Source: Clarireedia homoeocarpa
Taxonomy: Eukaryota; Ascomycota; Leotiomycetes; Helotiales; Rutstroemiaceae
Length of the DNA stretch: 64,000 nucleotides
Reading direction: 5' to 3'
NCBI GenBank assembly: GCA_001465935.1
Contig: LNKV01000019.1
Span: 310,001 to 374,000, forward strand
Positions 43,424 to 53,272 of this stretch are shown in pieces; position 1 is the first letter of the stretch, and every line of letters starts with the position of its first letter. The notes under the pieces are model-generated. The model was not told the origin of the DNA, searched no databases, and saw nothing but the letters and a program-made list of their open reading frames with translations. Both the position numbers and the translations under genes were made by a program.

Positions 43424-44017
43424 ATGCCATCACGCGCAGTAAGTAACTCTAGCTCCAAGAAGAGCGCAGGTAAGTCGAAGCTCACCAAGAAAATGTCGTC
43501 GGGCATGACACGCAAGCGTACTGGAAAAACCTTGTTAGATAAATTGGGAGTCACCCATCCCAAAGACAGGGTCAAGAAGCGTACAAAGCCAAGCGAACGT
43601 GAGTTTCAATGTCCTCATGCTAACTGCAACAGTGCTTTCACTATCAAGAGTAATCTTAACAAGCATCTCCGACAAGTGCACGAGTCGGGGCAGGAAAACG
43701 TTTGCCAATTATGCCAGAAGAAGCTACCGACAGCCCGTCGGCTCGAGGAGCATCTCTCGACTGTGCACTGGTTGGCTCTGTTCAAACTAAAGTATGGTAA
43801 GAAACCCGAGAACGTTCATGTCTCCCATGATACCCCCGATGTGTCAGACGAAGACAATAAGCAAGTCACGTTCAAGGACGACACTCAGGACATCTCATTC
43901 GAGGACGACACTCAGGATATCTCATTCGAGGACGACACTCAGGACACCTCATCCGAGGACGGCAATTATGGTGACTTGTCTGAATTCGCTCGCGAACTCG
44001 CATGCGAGATTCAGTAG
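43424..44017 (+). CDS. Small C2H2 zinc-finger protein with tandem acidic repeats
   Basis: A single exon of 197 residues. The N-terminal 60 residues are very basic (KKMSSGMTRKRTGK and similar). Two C2H2 fingers follow: C-x4-C-x12-H-x4-H starting FQCPHANC, then C-x2-C-x12-H-x4-H starting NVCQLCQK. The C-terminus carries three 9-residue repeats (DDTQDISFE type) encoded by 27-base DNA repeats at 43871-43951, then ends with an acidic stretch. Such proteins usually bind nucleic acids. The acidic tail could activate transcription or bind basic partners. I do not recognise a specific orthologue. The ATG sits in an ACCATGC context. Confidence 0.7.
   Translation: MPSRAVSNSSSKKSAGKSKLTKKMSSGMTRKRTGKTLLDKLGVTHPKDRVKKRTKPSEREFQCPHANCNSAFTIKSNLNKHLRQVHESGQENVCQLCQKKLPTARRLEEHLSTVHWLALFKLKYGKKPENVHVSHDTPDVSDEDNKQVTFKDDTQDISFEDDTQDISFEDDTQDTSSEDGNYGDLSEFARELACEIQ
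43871..43951 (+). repeat. 27-bp in-frame tandem repeat in the zinc-finger gene
   Basis: Three copies at 43871-43897, 43898-43924 and 43925-43951 encode (F)(K/E)DDTQD(I/T)S. Copies differ by one to four bases, so the expansion is recent and length polymorphism is likely. Confidence 0.92.
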
Positions 44018-44035
44018 GTCTCGCATCCATACATC

Positions 44036-44275
44036 AGACTGCTACGGAGCAGTCTCCTAACCTCTCTCAGGCGCACCATTGGTAGTCCGGCTGACCGCTA
44101 GGTCTTTTCTCCCTTGGGCATATCCGGGGCCGGGGTTGTCTTGTCCCTCCTGCACGGAGAGGATTGGACAGGCGTCTTCTCTTGGGGGCGGAGAGAGGGG
44201 GCGTAGAGATGGGTTTTCAAAAACACATCACTCTCTCCTCTCCACCTTGGTTCTATGGCACTGCTGTGGAGCAGT
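44036..44275 (+). repeat. Two related hairpins (ACTGCT/AGCAGT) downstream of the zinc-finger gene
   Basis: Hairpin 1 pairs AGACTGCT with AGCAGTCT around ACGG (44036-44055). Hairpin 2 pairs ACTGCT with AGCAGT around GTGG (44260-44275). Both are followed by CTC or CT and lie within 260 bases of the stop codon, so they may be in the mRNA 3' end. Confidence 0.7.
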
Positions 44276-44360
44276 CTCTATTTTTCTTCCTTTCTTTTTG
44301 GTTTGTACTCTTTCTTCCCTTGGGTCGATAATTACATGAATAAATACAAGTTCAAAAAGG

Positions 44361-44715
44361 AAAAAAAAAAAAAGTGTGTTTTTATGATGGTTTTTTTTTT
44401 TTTTTTTTTTTTTTTTTGGAGTTGATATCGTTCATTAACATCATTACTAAAAGTTAGAAATAAACCCCCCCCCCCAAAAAAAATAAAAATCAAAAAACCC
44501 CAAAAAATTAAAAATTAAAAAAACCCCAAAAAATTAAAAAATTAAAAAATCCAAAAAGTTCTAAATAATAAAAGTCTCGTAGTGAAAATGGAAGTGGTGG
44601 TGATGAATCAATTAATCGAGTATGATGCTTATATATATATATACATTGCTTATTTTTATTTTAGTTCAGGCTCAAACCAGCCCAATCCACTCGAGAGAAG
44701 TTCTTTTTTTTTATT

Positions 44716-44746
<31 letters not shown>

Positions 44747-44953
44747 ATTTTGAATTAATGATATGATATTGTGGATATTAAATCTTTCTTTTGTGATTTG
44801 GGGAGTTCTTTTCTTCTTCCTCTTGAGTCTTGACTTGTGTGTGTGTGTGTATATATATATATATACTTCGAGTTTGAGTTTGGGTTTGTGTGCGGGTTGG
44901 GGTTTGGTTGGATGAAGGGTGCGTGAGAGTGGGTGAGAGGGGGGGGGGGGGGG
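44361..44953. repeat. Cluster of homopolymers and microsatellites
   Basis: In order: A13 at 44361-44373, T27 at 44391-44417, C11 at 44465-44475, an AAAATTAAAAA-type repeat at 44500-44560, AT repeat near 44632-44642, TTTC repeat at about 44704-44748, GT then AT dinucleotides near 44837-44863 and G15 at 44939-44953. Confidence 0.9.
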
Positions 44954-45131
44954 AGGGGAGAGAGAGAAGGGAATGGGGGTTTTAAAGTATGGAGTAATTG
45001 AATTGAATTAAGATAGATGATGTATTTACATAGATAGAATAGTCCAGGTCCACTGGAGTTCGGAAAAGCACATAAGTTTAAATGTTCTTTCCCTCTTATT
45101 ACAGTAAGTGAAACATTTACAGTAAGTTAAG

Positions 45132-46461
45132 TTAAGAGCAAGCCCCCACTACACTCGGCACACTCTGGCAACTGGCATACTTCTTCCCCCCCGTGACGGC
45201 AACCGAGGACCAAGTCCAGCCCGAGCAGGAAGTCGAGCTGCCACAAACCACGACGACGTCGTAGCCGGACGAGGCGACGGCGCCCGAGCCTGCAATATTC
45301 TTGATGGTCAGATCGGTAATCGGCACGCCGGTCGTGGCCGTGCCGTCCAGGTCGCCGCCGTCGTAGTTCTGCTCGATGAGGATCCCGTATTTGGAGATGC
45401 TGCTGAGGGTGATGCTGTCGTAGGTCACGCCGTTGACGAGCCCCGTGTCGCCGGAGATGGTCTTGATGCGGATGCCGTTGACGGATTTGGTGACGGTCGA
45501 GGAGGTGAAGGAGACGCCGTTGACGGTGTTGTCGGAGCGGCCGCCGATGCTGCCGATGGAGAGACCGTGGCCGCCGGAGCAGTAGCCGTTTTTGAAGATG
45601 ATGTTCTAGAGGGGGGAAGGAAGGGGTTAGTTGATGTTTGGTGTGGGCAGAAAAGGGGGATGGAAGGTTTGTGGACGTACGGTTCCGGAGTTGATGGCAA
45701 CGCAGTCGTCTTGGTTGTAGACGGTGGCGTATTCTGTTAGTTGAGTTAGTATGGTATGATTATAAGGCTATAGCACCTCGGTTTTACATACCAATGGTAA
45801 CTGAATCCGAAGAACCAATATCAAATGCATCAGTGTTTTTACCCAAAGAATTACCAGCCGAAGCATCAACAGTGATGTAAGCCAATTCCAAGTTGGAAGC
45901 ACCGTTGATGCTGAAGACCTGGACGGGCGGGTTAAGAATGGTAAGAGTTTCGATAAGCGAATTGGTCAAGTCATGAGCTTGGAAGAACTTGGGCTTTGTC
46001 TTGCCACCGCTGCCGCCCTCGCCGTCCCAGTATGATGCACCATTTCCGTTGAGAATAGCAGTAGCGGCATTCGATCCCGCGACTTTGATATTGGTTCCGC
46101 TGACGGCGAAAAGCGGTCCGGCCCACTCCTCGTAGGCGAACGATGTCTCGCCTTGGAAGATGACGGTGGTGTCGTCGGGAAGATCGGTCATGTCGAGAGT
46201 GACACCGCCGGGGACGGTCAATTCGTTGAGGATGATAGTGGAGCAGGAGGCTTTGGACTTGCTGGCGGAGGAATAGCCGAGCGAGCCGCTGAAGGTGCAG
46301 GTTGCGGCGCGCTTCTCGATATTGCGCTCCTCAATAGCAGCTTCTACCTCGCGGGGGCTTGGGGCTGCGGTAGGGAGTGGAACGGCGACGGGGCTAGCCG
46401 CGACGGGCGTCAGCATTAAGGCTGAAAGCAGCATGGCTGCTAGGGATATTTGAGAAAGCAT
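45132..46461 (-). CDS. Secreted endopolygalacturonase (GH28)
   Basis: Three exons on the minus strand (45792-46461, 45681-45733, 45132-45605) give 398 residues. A signal peptide (about 1-22) and a propeptide ending in a dibasic EKR site (49-51) precede the mature enzyme. All GH28 active-site motifs are present: NTD (209-211), DD in NQDDC (232-233), GHG (253-255) and RIK (287-289). The fold is a right-handed beta-helix that hydrolyses alpha-1,4-galacturonan inside pectin. Such enzymes are induced on plant material and help tissue maceration. The length and motif spacing match family endo-acting members. The short middle exon (53 bases) carries the catalytic aspartates. Confidence 0.94.
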
Positions 46462-48062
46462 GATGACGCAGATGGAACGATGCTAAGGTTGCTAAGGGAA
46501 AGAATGTGCAGACAAGCAATGATGGTGGAGGGCAAAGTTGAGCCAAGATGGGTAGCCAAGATAGATGGCCAAGAGATGGCTTTTTATACAGCTGTCCCAA
46601 GAGTGCTCTCCAGCATACAGCCATCTTAGCAATACCATCGAATACTATCGGACCTGAATACTCTCCCCCCACCCATCGGAATAAAAGGTTATTCGTTGGG
46701 AACGACAAGGAAGCAAAGCAACGGGATTCATTAATTAAAATGAAGGGTTACGTCATCCCTTAGACGTGCTAAAATGGAGCAACAACATGAGCTTCAACTA
46801 CTCAGATAACACCGTTCTTGTCTTCTTACACTTGACCCGCCGGATAACCCTTAATCCAGAGGGCGGAGGATACAGCTGTGTGAAAAAGGTGCACTAGCGG
46901 GTAATTAATATCGTCGCATGGGATAGAAAATATTAACGTAGCTCTCGTCCCGTCCATAGCATCCCTACTCCTGACAAGCAAATCGAAGACGTCTTTAAGT
47001 TTTTCTCCCCCAACCTACTTTCGCGACCTCGATGCCATTTCGGAATCCTATCTTGTCAAAAGTAATTCCACCTATGGTCAGTCCCCAGACCATGTACCCC
47101 AGCGGTTCTGCTGTCTGCCGAATAGAGGTAATGTCCGTTGCAGATCTTCCGTGTGCGTCTTCGTACTGTAGATACTCCGTGTGGGTGTACATCGAAATGG
47201 TAAATATTCCGTGGCACAGGAAATTCAACGGGACCTTTATATTCCATATTGGCTTGCATCGCTAATCTTGGATTGTCCAATTGCGTGCGCGAGAGTCGGC
47301 CACAGGATTAATTTTACAGGAGTCTAGAAACCTGGGGGTGGCGTGCAGGTGGACGGGTAATATTTTAGGTGCCTGTCACACGAGCTGGTCACCGCGTGCG
47401 GAGGAAATCTGGGGTGTCGAAGGCGGGGAAATATGGGGCGCGTGAAGGTGTGTACGGAGGTAGCGGAATAGAGTATGAGAATGAGGATGCGATGCTACGG
47501 GCGTAACCAGACGTAACTATGTGACCAGCGACAATTAGGCTCAATGGTTTGTTGTTCGTAAGGCACATCGAAAACCATCATGCCCTAGGCCCAGGATCCA
47601 TATGATACTAGCCGTTGGGAACAATAACTGCATCTAGATCTAGGCGTACGGTGCAATGGCCTCCTAATATGCTCTCTCCTGGAGATCCAAAATAGGTAGA
47701 ACTATGCATATGATGGAAGTTGAGAGTGTATAGGCAGGACGGTACTCTGAGACAGAGGAGTTTGCAATGGCCATCGTAGTGAAGGAAACGGTGAAAAGCC
47801 GATGTTAATTCTTTTGCTTCTCGGGCAAGATTGCCTGTATTGGGCCAGGCACACCAGGTTAGAATAGCATAAGAGGAGAGGGAGGCACTCGCTTGGTAGA
47901 ACTAGCTTAGAAGTCAATTGGCGGTAAAGCGCTAAACCTGCGTGTATTTATCAACCCCTCATTTTATCGCTAATCACCGCCTAATCATAGATCTATCAAA
48001 AAATAATTTTGAGCGAAAGGCTGTTTAAATTGAACGTCGTCCCGCAACCACCGCAAACCATC
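46462..48062. other. 1.6-kb divergent intergenic region between endopolygalacturonase and RSM22
   Basis: It serves as the upstream region for both genes. No open frame of note was recognised. Frames of up to about 104 codons near 46394-46708 overlap the leader of the pectinase gene on the same strand but lack similarity. Confidence 0.5.
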
Positions 48063-50612
48063 ATGCTGACAGCCCGAAAAGTTCCAAGAGCCTGCCAATC
48101 ATGCAGATCACATCTTCTTTCACTCTTTGAACATGGATTTACTAGACCAGTTTCGACCACTTCATTTTCACAATATCGAAATGCTAGATATCGTTCAGTT
48201 CAGCCTCGCCACAGTTCCTTGCGATCGTTTTCTACTACACTTATTCGACCAGAAGAAGTTTCGCAAACTACTCCGGCAGCTTCGGAATCGGCAGCAGAGA
48301 TTGAAGCAGTGGTGAGACGGGCTAGGGAAACATTTGGACAAACATTACCGAAAGACTATCTGTCGGCAGAGGAATACAAAATTTACGAACGATTATATGG
48401 TCCACCACTACGAGAGACAACTGCAGATGACCTAGAGTACTTTGAAGTAGGTGAGGCGAACGTTGGAGGTGATGGACCGACGAGGAATGTGCTTTTGAGG
48501 GAGACGTCTACGGGGGAATTTGAAGAACTGGAATTTGACCCAGAGCTCGGATTTGAGGTGCTAAAGGACATTAAGGATGAAGAGCTAGCTGCCACTGAGG
48601 CCGAACAAATTAACTCCGGTGACGAAGGCGATCAAGAATTTCAGGTTGCTCCCAAAGAAAACATCGGTTCCGAGCTAGAGTATGAAGCAGACGAAGTGGC
48701 CACTGGATCAGAGGCTCCAGTCATTCAAAAAAAAGCTAAGAATCAAAGGGAGATCGATGCAATTGAACGATTGCTGAAGGATGTAGATGAGGCTAAAGCT
48801 CGTTTGGTAGAGCAGGAAGATACTGTCTTCGATGAAGATTACGAGGAAGAGTCTTCTGAAGAATCGGAGGAGGAGTACGACGAGGAAGACTATGGCCAAA
48901 ATACTTACATGAGTTCCGACGAAGTGCGAACGCATCCCCACACGATGACTGCTCGGTTCGGTACATCGCCGAGTACGTTATTCCTACCGAAAGAAAAGTT
49001 TACCGCGCCGATATCAGAATTATTAGAACGAACTAGTATGAAGCATCTGACGGAGGCTGCTGAGAAAGCATTTGGAGGTAGAGGTTTACCCCACTCGTCA
49101 TCGACACCTAGATCTCAAGGGAAAATACCGCAAAAGCATATCGGTTTGGATGCTGCACAACACAGGATGAGCGAGGTCGAAGCAGATGCGTATCTGACTG
49201 GGGTGATGCCTGGTACTTATGCCATTGTGATGAGCGCCTTAGTTGAGGTACGGAAACGCTTAGGGTCAGATTGGGTTAGGGACATGCTCTTCAGGGAAGG
49301 TGGTGAAGGTCCGCGAGTACTCGATGCTGGAGCTGGGGGTGCAGGAATAGTGGCATGGAAGGAAGTTTTACAGGCTGAATGGGATGTACTGAAGGATGAA
49401 GGCGTCGTTGAGGGGGACGACCCTCCTTCGGGAAAGACTACTGTTCTTACAGGTCCAGATACACTGCGACACAGAGTTTCGAGATTTTTAGATAACACCA
49501 CCTTCCTCCCAAGACTTCCGGACTACGTCCATTCAGCTGGCGGCGAACGCCAACTGGATGGTGGACCTGCGCAACCGCGAAAATCGTACGATTTGATCAT
49601 TGCTCCTCACACATTGTTTCCTCTGAAGGAGGATTACCGTCGAAAGCATATGGTGCAAAATCTCTGGTCTCTTCTAGATCCGAAGGGAGGGGTACTGATA
49701 TTAATCGAAAAGGGTATCCCTCGTGGATTTGAGGCGATTGCAGGAGCTCGTGCTCTTTTACTGGATTCTCATATCTCTTCTCCCAACGAAACTAATGTCG
49801 AGACTGAGATCCAAGATCCTGCCTCAGATTCAGTACGTTTTGTACAGAAAGAAGAAGGAATGATTATTGCACCATGTACCAATCACACGAAATGTCCTAT
49901 GTATCCTGTACCTGGTCTGAGCACTGGTAGGAAGGATTACTGTCACTTCGAACAACGATATGTGCGCCCGGTTTATCTACAAAGGGTTCTGGGCGAGTCT
50001 GCGCGTAACCACGAAGATATAAAGTACAGTTACGTTGCTGTTCGGCGGGGTATTGATGCTAGGAAAGAAAATGGTATTCTTCAGGGAGATATCGCTACCG
50101 ACCGATCCTTTGAAGGATACGAAGAGCATGATTTGCCAGACAGTGAGGAGAACCCTAATGCCGATGAACCAAAATTTGATGCCCTCTCATTACCTCGCTC
50201 CATCTTACCACCACTTAAACGCCGTGGACATGTAACTCTTGACGTGTGCACGCCATCCGGAAAACTTGAACGATGGACCGTCCCTAAGAGCTTCAGTAAA
50301 GCCGCGTATCGTGATGCTCGAAAATCAAGATGGGGAGATCTTTGGGCTCTTGGTGCGAAGACACGAGTTCAGCGACAACCAAGACTTGGTAGGAAGGGTC
50401 AAGATGGAGTGATTAGAGAGAAGGGTGACGGAAAGACGAGCAAATCGGCGAAGAAGAATAAGAAGAATAGGTTGACAATTGTGATGGGCAGAGATGGGAT
50501 GGAGGGTATTGAGGAGAGTAAAGGCAGGAAGAAGATTTTCAAGGCGGAGAAAAGGACGAAGGGTGGGAGGGTGTTTAGGGAGAAGAAGCCGATTGGGGAG
50601 AATGATCTGTAG
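48063..50612 (+). CDS. RSM22: Rsm22-type mitochondrial small-subunit protein (METTL17 family methyltransferase-like)
   Basis: A single exon of 849 residues. The ATG at 48063 is the first in frame and begins a basic, Ser-rich mitochondrial presequence (MLTARKVPRACQSC...). The frame continues upstream only to a TTG. A conserved N-terminal block (LPKDYLSAEEYKIYERLYGPP) precedes an acidic disordered region (about 255-290). The SAM-methyltransferase-like domain (PF09243) follows, with VLDAGAGGAG as motif I. A Cys cluster near residues 600-640 (CTNHTKCPM...YCHFEQRY) fits the Fe-S-binding site known in METTL17. The C-terminus is very basic. The family assists mitochondrial small-subunit assembly and mitochondrial translation. 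Confidence 0.92.
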   Translation: MLTARKVPRACQSCRSHLLSLFEHGFTRPVSTTSFSQYRNARYRSVQPRHSSLRSFSTTLIRPEEVSQTTPAASESAAEIEAVVRRARETFGQTLPKDYLSAEEYKIYERLYGPPLRETTADDLEYFEVGEANVGGDGPTRNVLLRETSTGEFEELEFDPELGFEVLKDIKDEELAATEAEQINSGDEGDQEFQVAPKENIGSELEYEADEVATGSEAPVIQKKAKNQREIDAIERLLKDVDEAKARLVEQEDTVFDEDYEEESSEESEEEYDEEDYGQNTYMSSDEVRTHPHTMTARFGTSPSTLFLPKEKFTAPISELLERTSMKHLTEAAEKAFGGRGLPHSSSTPRSQGKIPQKHIGLDAAQHRMSEVEADAYLTGVMPGTYAIVMSALVEVRKRLGSDWVRDMLFREGGEGPRVLDAGAGGAGIVAWKEVLQAEWDVLKDEGVVEGDDPPSGKTTVLTGPDTLRHRVSRFLDNTTFLPRLPDYVHSAGGERQLDGGPAQPRKSYDLIIAPHTLFPLKEDYRRKHMVQNLWSLLDPKGGVLILIEKGIPRGFEAIAGARALLLDSHISSPNETNVETEIQDPASDSVRFVQKEEGMIIAPCTNHTKCPMYPVPGLSTGRKDYCHFEQRYVRPVYLQRVLGESARNHEDIKYSYVAVRRGIDARKENGILQGDIATDRSFEGYEEHDLPDSEENPNADEPKFDALSLPRSILPPLKRRGHVTLDVCTPSGKLERWTVPKSFSKAAYRDARKSRWGDLWALGAKTRVQRQPRLGRKGQDGVIREKGDGKTSKSAKKNKKNRLTIVMGRDGMEGIEESKGRKKIFKAEKRTKGGRVFREKKPIGENDL

Positions 50613-51177
50613 ATGAGGTCATGTTCATGATGTGACGATTATATCTTGTATGTGTATAGCAGGCTGGTGGGGAAAAGTTTGGGTTGTAGTGTTTATCCAC
50701 TCGGCAGGTCTAGGTTTCTCTCCTCGGTCTCGATCCGATGGAATAGTTATACTGATATTGTACAATACCTTGTTCTATGAAAGGAACAAAAAAAAAAAGG
50801 CGCGCTTCTCAATATCCACCGAACTCTTCTAGAATCTGTGTTACTCTCTAGTCTGTTCTCTCTCTTCGGTACTTGGCAACTTTTCCGTACCGGATTTTGC
50901 TCTGAACCCCTGAAATGAGTCAAGATTATTTATTTTGGGACTGAAAGGTACTTAAGTGTTAGGGTGCTCCACAATAAATGGGCGAGCGAGCACGGTAGTT
51001 GAGGGCAGATAGAGCAGATCTACCTTGGTGTTGTCTGCTGTGCGTTGTGCTTGAGAGAACGTGATATGGTGCGGAGATCATGGAGGAGATACGGAGGAAA
51101 GAAGACTTCTTCTGTCAAGTTACTGGCAGTCCGTTCTTTACAGCAAGCGAGCATATTCCCGATAGACCAGTCATGCG

Positions 51178-51227
51178 AAGTACTTCTGTTGTGCTTCGTA
51201 TTAAGTACTTCTGTTGTGCTTCGTATT
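51178..51227. repeat. Perfect 25-bp tandem duplication
   Basis: Copies at 51178-51202 and 51203-51227 are identical (starting AAGTACTTCTG, ending TTCGTATT). Identity implies a recent event. Confidence 0.95.
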
Positions 51228-51531
51228 ATAACGTCTCCGAATACGGTAGAACTTAGAAGCCAAACCCCCAAGTGAACCCCTTTTTATGTGCCTGTCCTGT
51301 CTCCCTACCAAGACCCGTCATTCTCCACACGCATCTAACCTTCTCTCGTCTAAAGCCAAGGAATCAATCAATAAGTCAATCCTCTTCCCTTCCAAAAATT
51401 GCCCGTGATGCGGCGCAGCAGTGCAGACGCACTTGAGTTAACCATTGAATTGAATCAAACCGAATTGCTTGGGTCATTTTCCCTTCTACTAAAGTATATC
51501 CAATATCCAATATGTGATCCGCTCCTCGGCC

Positions 51532-51570
51532 GGCGCCAAGCTCATGGGTACGCGCCGCTTGGCTGGCGCC
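51532..51570. repeat. GC-rich imperfect inverted repeat
   Basis: GGCGCCAAGC and GCTTGGCTGGCGCC pair with a two-base bulge around a 15-base loop, 530 bp upstream of the small membrane-protein gene. Confidence 0.65.
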
Positions 51571-52098
51571 TGACCTAATTTTTGCATAACATTTTCATTT
51601 CTCCTCCTTGGACCCCTTCGGTACCTTATACATCATCAACGTGGTCCGTCGGTCAAGTCAGGCCAGGTCGTCCGTCGGTCAGAATAGAGAACGGGGTCCA
51701 TACACATGTTTCATTTCATTTTTCTCTAATTCACTCGTTCAATTATTCATTAATGCGCTTGGACTCACTCTTTTATCCTCTCCTTGGTGCCTTTTTTTGT
51801 CTACCGCTTGCTCGCTCATATGTTGTTTGTTATTTTGCTTAGCAATTAATTCACTCACTCGCTCGCCGCTCATTTCGCTCGCTCGCACCGCCGTCGCTCG
51901 TTATTTTTCCCATCTAGAGTTGTCGGGCTCATTTTACATTGCTTTCTCACTCTCGTTTCTTGACGGTCCCATTTATGGAGTCGAGGATCTGAAACGGGTG
52001 AAGGAGAATAAAGAAAAGAGATATCTTCTTTTGCGCACGGGAAGTGCATAGCTTATTTAACTGTTCATTGTTCATTAATAGGAAGAAGCAAAGGAGGA

Positions 52099-53030
52099 AT
52101 GCACCGCTCCTTGCTTTCGCTGGTGGTGGCTGCGGCGACGAAGACGACTTGGGCGCTTGTTCCTGCTGTGCCGGGCGCGGTGGGTAAGGATGAGGCTGCG
52201 GTTAGGTATGTGGTTTTCTATTTGTTATTCTATGCTTATACATATATGGGTGATTTTCTTGCAACTTTTGGTCTTTTGGTTTTTCGGTGAGCAAGCTAAC
52301 ATGATCCTTCCTCTGTGGCAGCAAACACAACCACCTTATCCACTTCCGCACACCACACACCCACCACTCAAAATACTCCGCGCCCGACGACCATCCTCCT
52401 CCGGGAGGAGGAGGATCACCACCACCCCCAGGGCATCCACATATCCCCACAACATGGAAAGTCGCAATAGGAGTCAATGCCTTCGTGCTGCTGATCACGG
52501 CGGCGATACTGGGTATGCTTGTTTGGATACTGCGGAAGGAATATAAGAAGAGAAAAGTGCTGGGTGAAGGCTATGTGGGTGCGAAAGATGGATTTGGGAG
52601 GCGGATGAAGAGTGCGAGGAGGAATAGGGGAAATAGTCTCGGGACGGGTAGACAGCGGGCTTGGAGTTATGATCCAATAAGGGAGGAGGAGGAGGAGGGC
52701 GAGGCAGCGGGAGTTGTATTGAAAGGGTTGAGGGAGGGAAGCCAGGGGCAGGAGATGGGGGAGAGTGTGGCGCTTGGTGAGGAGGGGAGGGAGAGACTTG
52801 CGTTAGGGTTGGCCATGGGTTTGGATAAGGGGAAAGGAAGAGCGGGGAATGGGATGGGGAAAGCGAAGAGAGCGTGGGGTGAGAGACACGTTCGGTTCAA
52901 GAGCTGGAGTGGAGATCCAAAGTCTGATCCAAGGGATAAGGTGGGTGTTGTGGCGGGGAGTAGTGGGAAGGAGGAGAGGGTGTTGGAGTTGAGGGTTGCT
53001 GATGGGCCGGTGGATGTTCAGACTCCGTGA
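52099..53030 (+). CDS. Hypothetical single-pass membrane protein with a Pro/Gly-rich ectodomain
   Basis: Two exons, 52099-52205 and 52322-53030, give 271 residues. A signal peptide-like start (MHRSLLSLVVAAATKTTWAL) is followed by a short His/Pro/Gly-rich external region containing PPPGGGGSPPPPG. One membrane helix comes next (AIGVNAFVLLITAAILGMLV, about 83-102), then a basic cytosolic side (RKEYKKRK) and a long polar tail with an acidic EEEEEGE run. The topology suggests type I. The layout resembles fungal single-pass proteins of unknown role, some of them wall sensors, but no WSC or other ectodomain is visible. No family was recognised. Confidence 0.6.
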
Positions 53031-53272
53031 TTTGGGAAAAGACGAGATGGGATGGGATGGAATGTCAATGCTGAAGCGAAGGGTTGGGGCTGGGAACGAT
53101 AATCTAGGATGATAATCTGGGGTATTTGGATGGCATGTGATGTGATGTGATGGGATGTGATTTGATGTGGAGATATACGTCGGAATTTGTCAATAATTGA
53201 ATTGGTACCCAAGATTTGCGTTCGTGAAGTTCTGAGCAGTGAGAGGGGTCCTTTTCCCTTATAAAGCAAGTT
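53031..53272. other. Short convergent spacer
   Basis: 242 bases between the 3' ends of the membrane-protein gene and the SesA-like gene, including a TGTGATGTGATGGGATGTGA purine/T repeat at about 53135-53165. Confidence 0.5.

Larger units (their letters stand above)
44018..45131. other. Intergenic region with hairpins and a microsatellite cluster
   Basis: No gene is supported. It holds two related stem-loops (44036-44055 and 44260-44275) and a run of homopolymers and short repeats from 44361 to 44953. The right end is the 3' flank of the endopolygalacturonase gene. Confidence 0.55.
50613..52098. other. 1.5-kb intergenic region
   Basis: This is the 3' flank of RSM22 and the upstream region of the small membrane-protein gene. 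It contains a 25-bp duplication (51178-51227), a GC-rich inverted repeat (51532-51570), a duplicated GTCCGTCGGTCA motif (about 51644-51680), and a C/T-rich leader from about 51700 to 52000. Open frames here have no similarity that I recognise. Confidence 0.5.

Noticed and set aside
48009..48062. Upstream extension of RSM22
   Set aside because: The first codon is TTG. The ATG at 48063 opens a good mitochondrial presequence.
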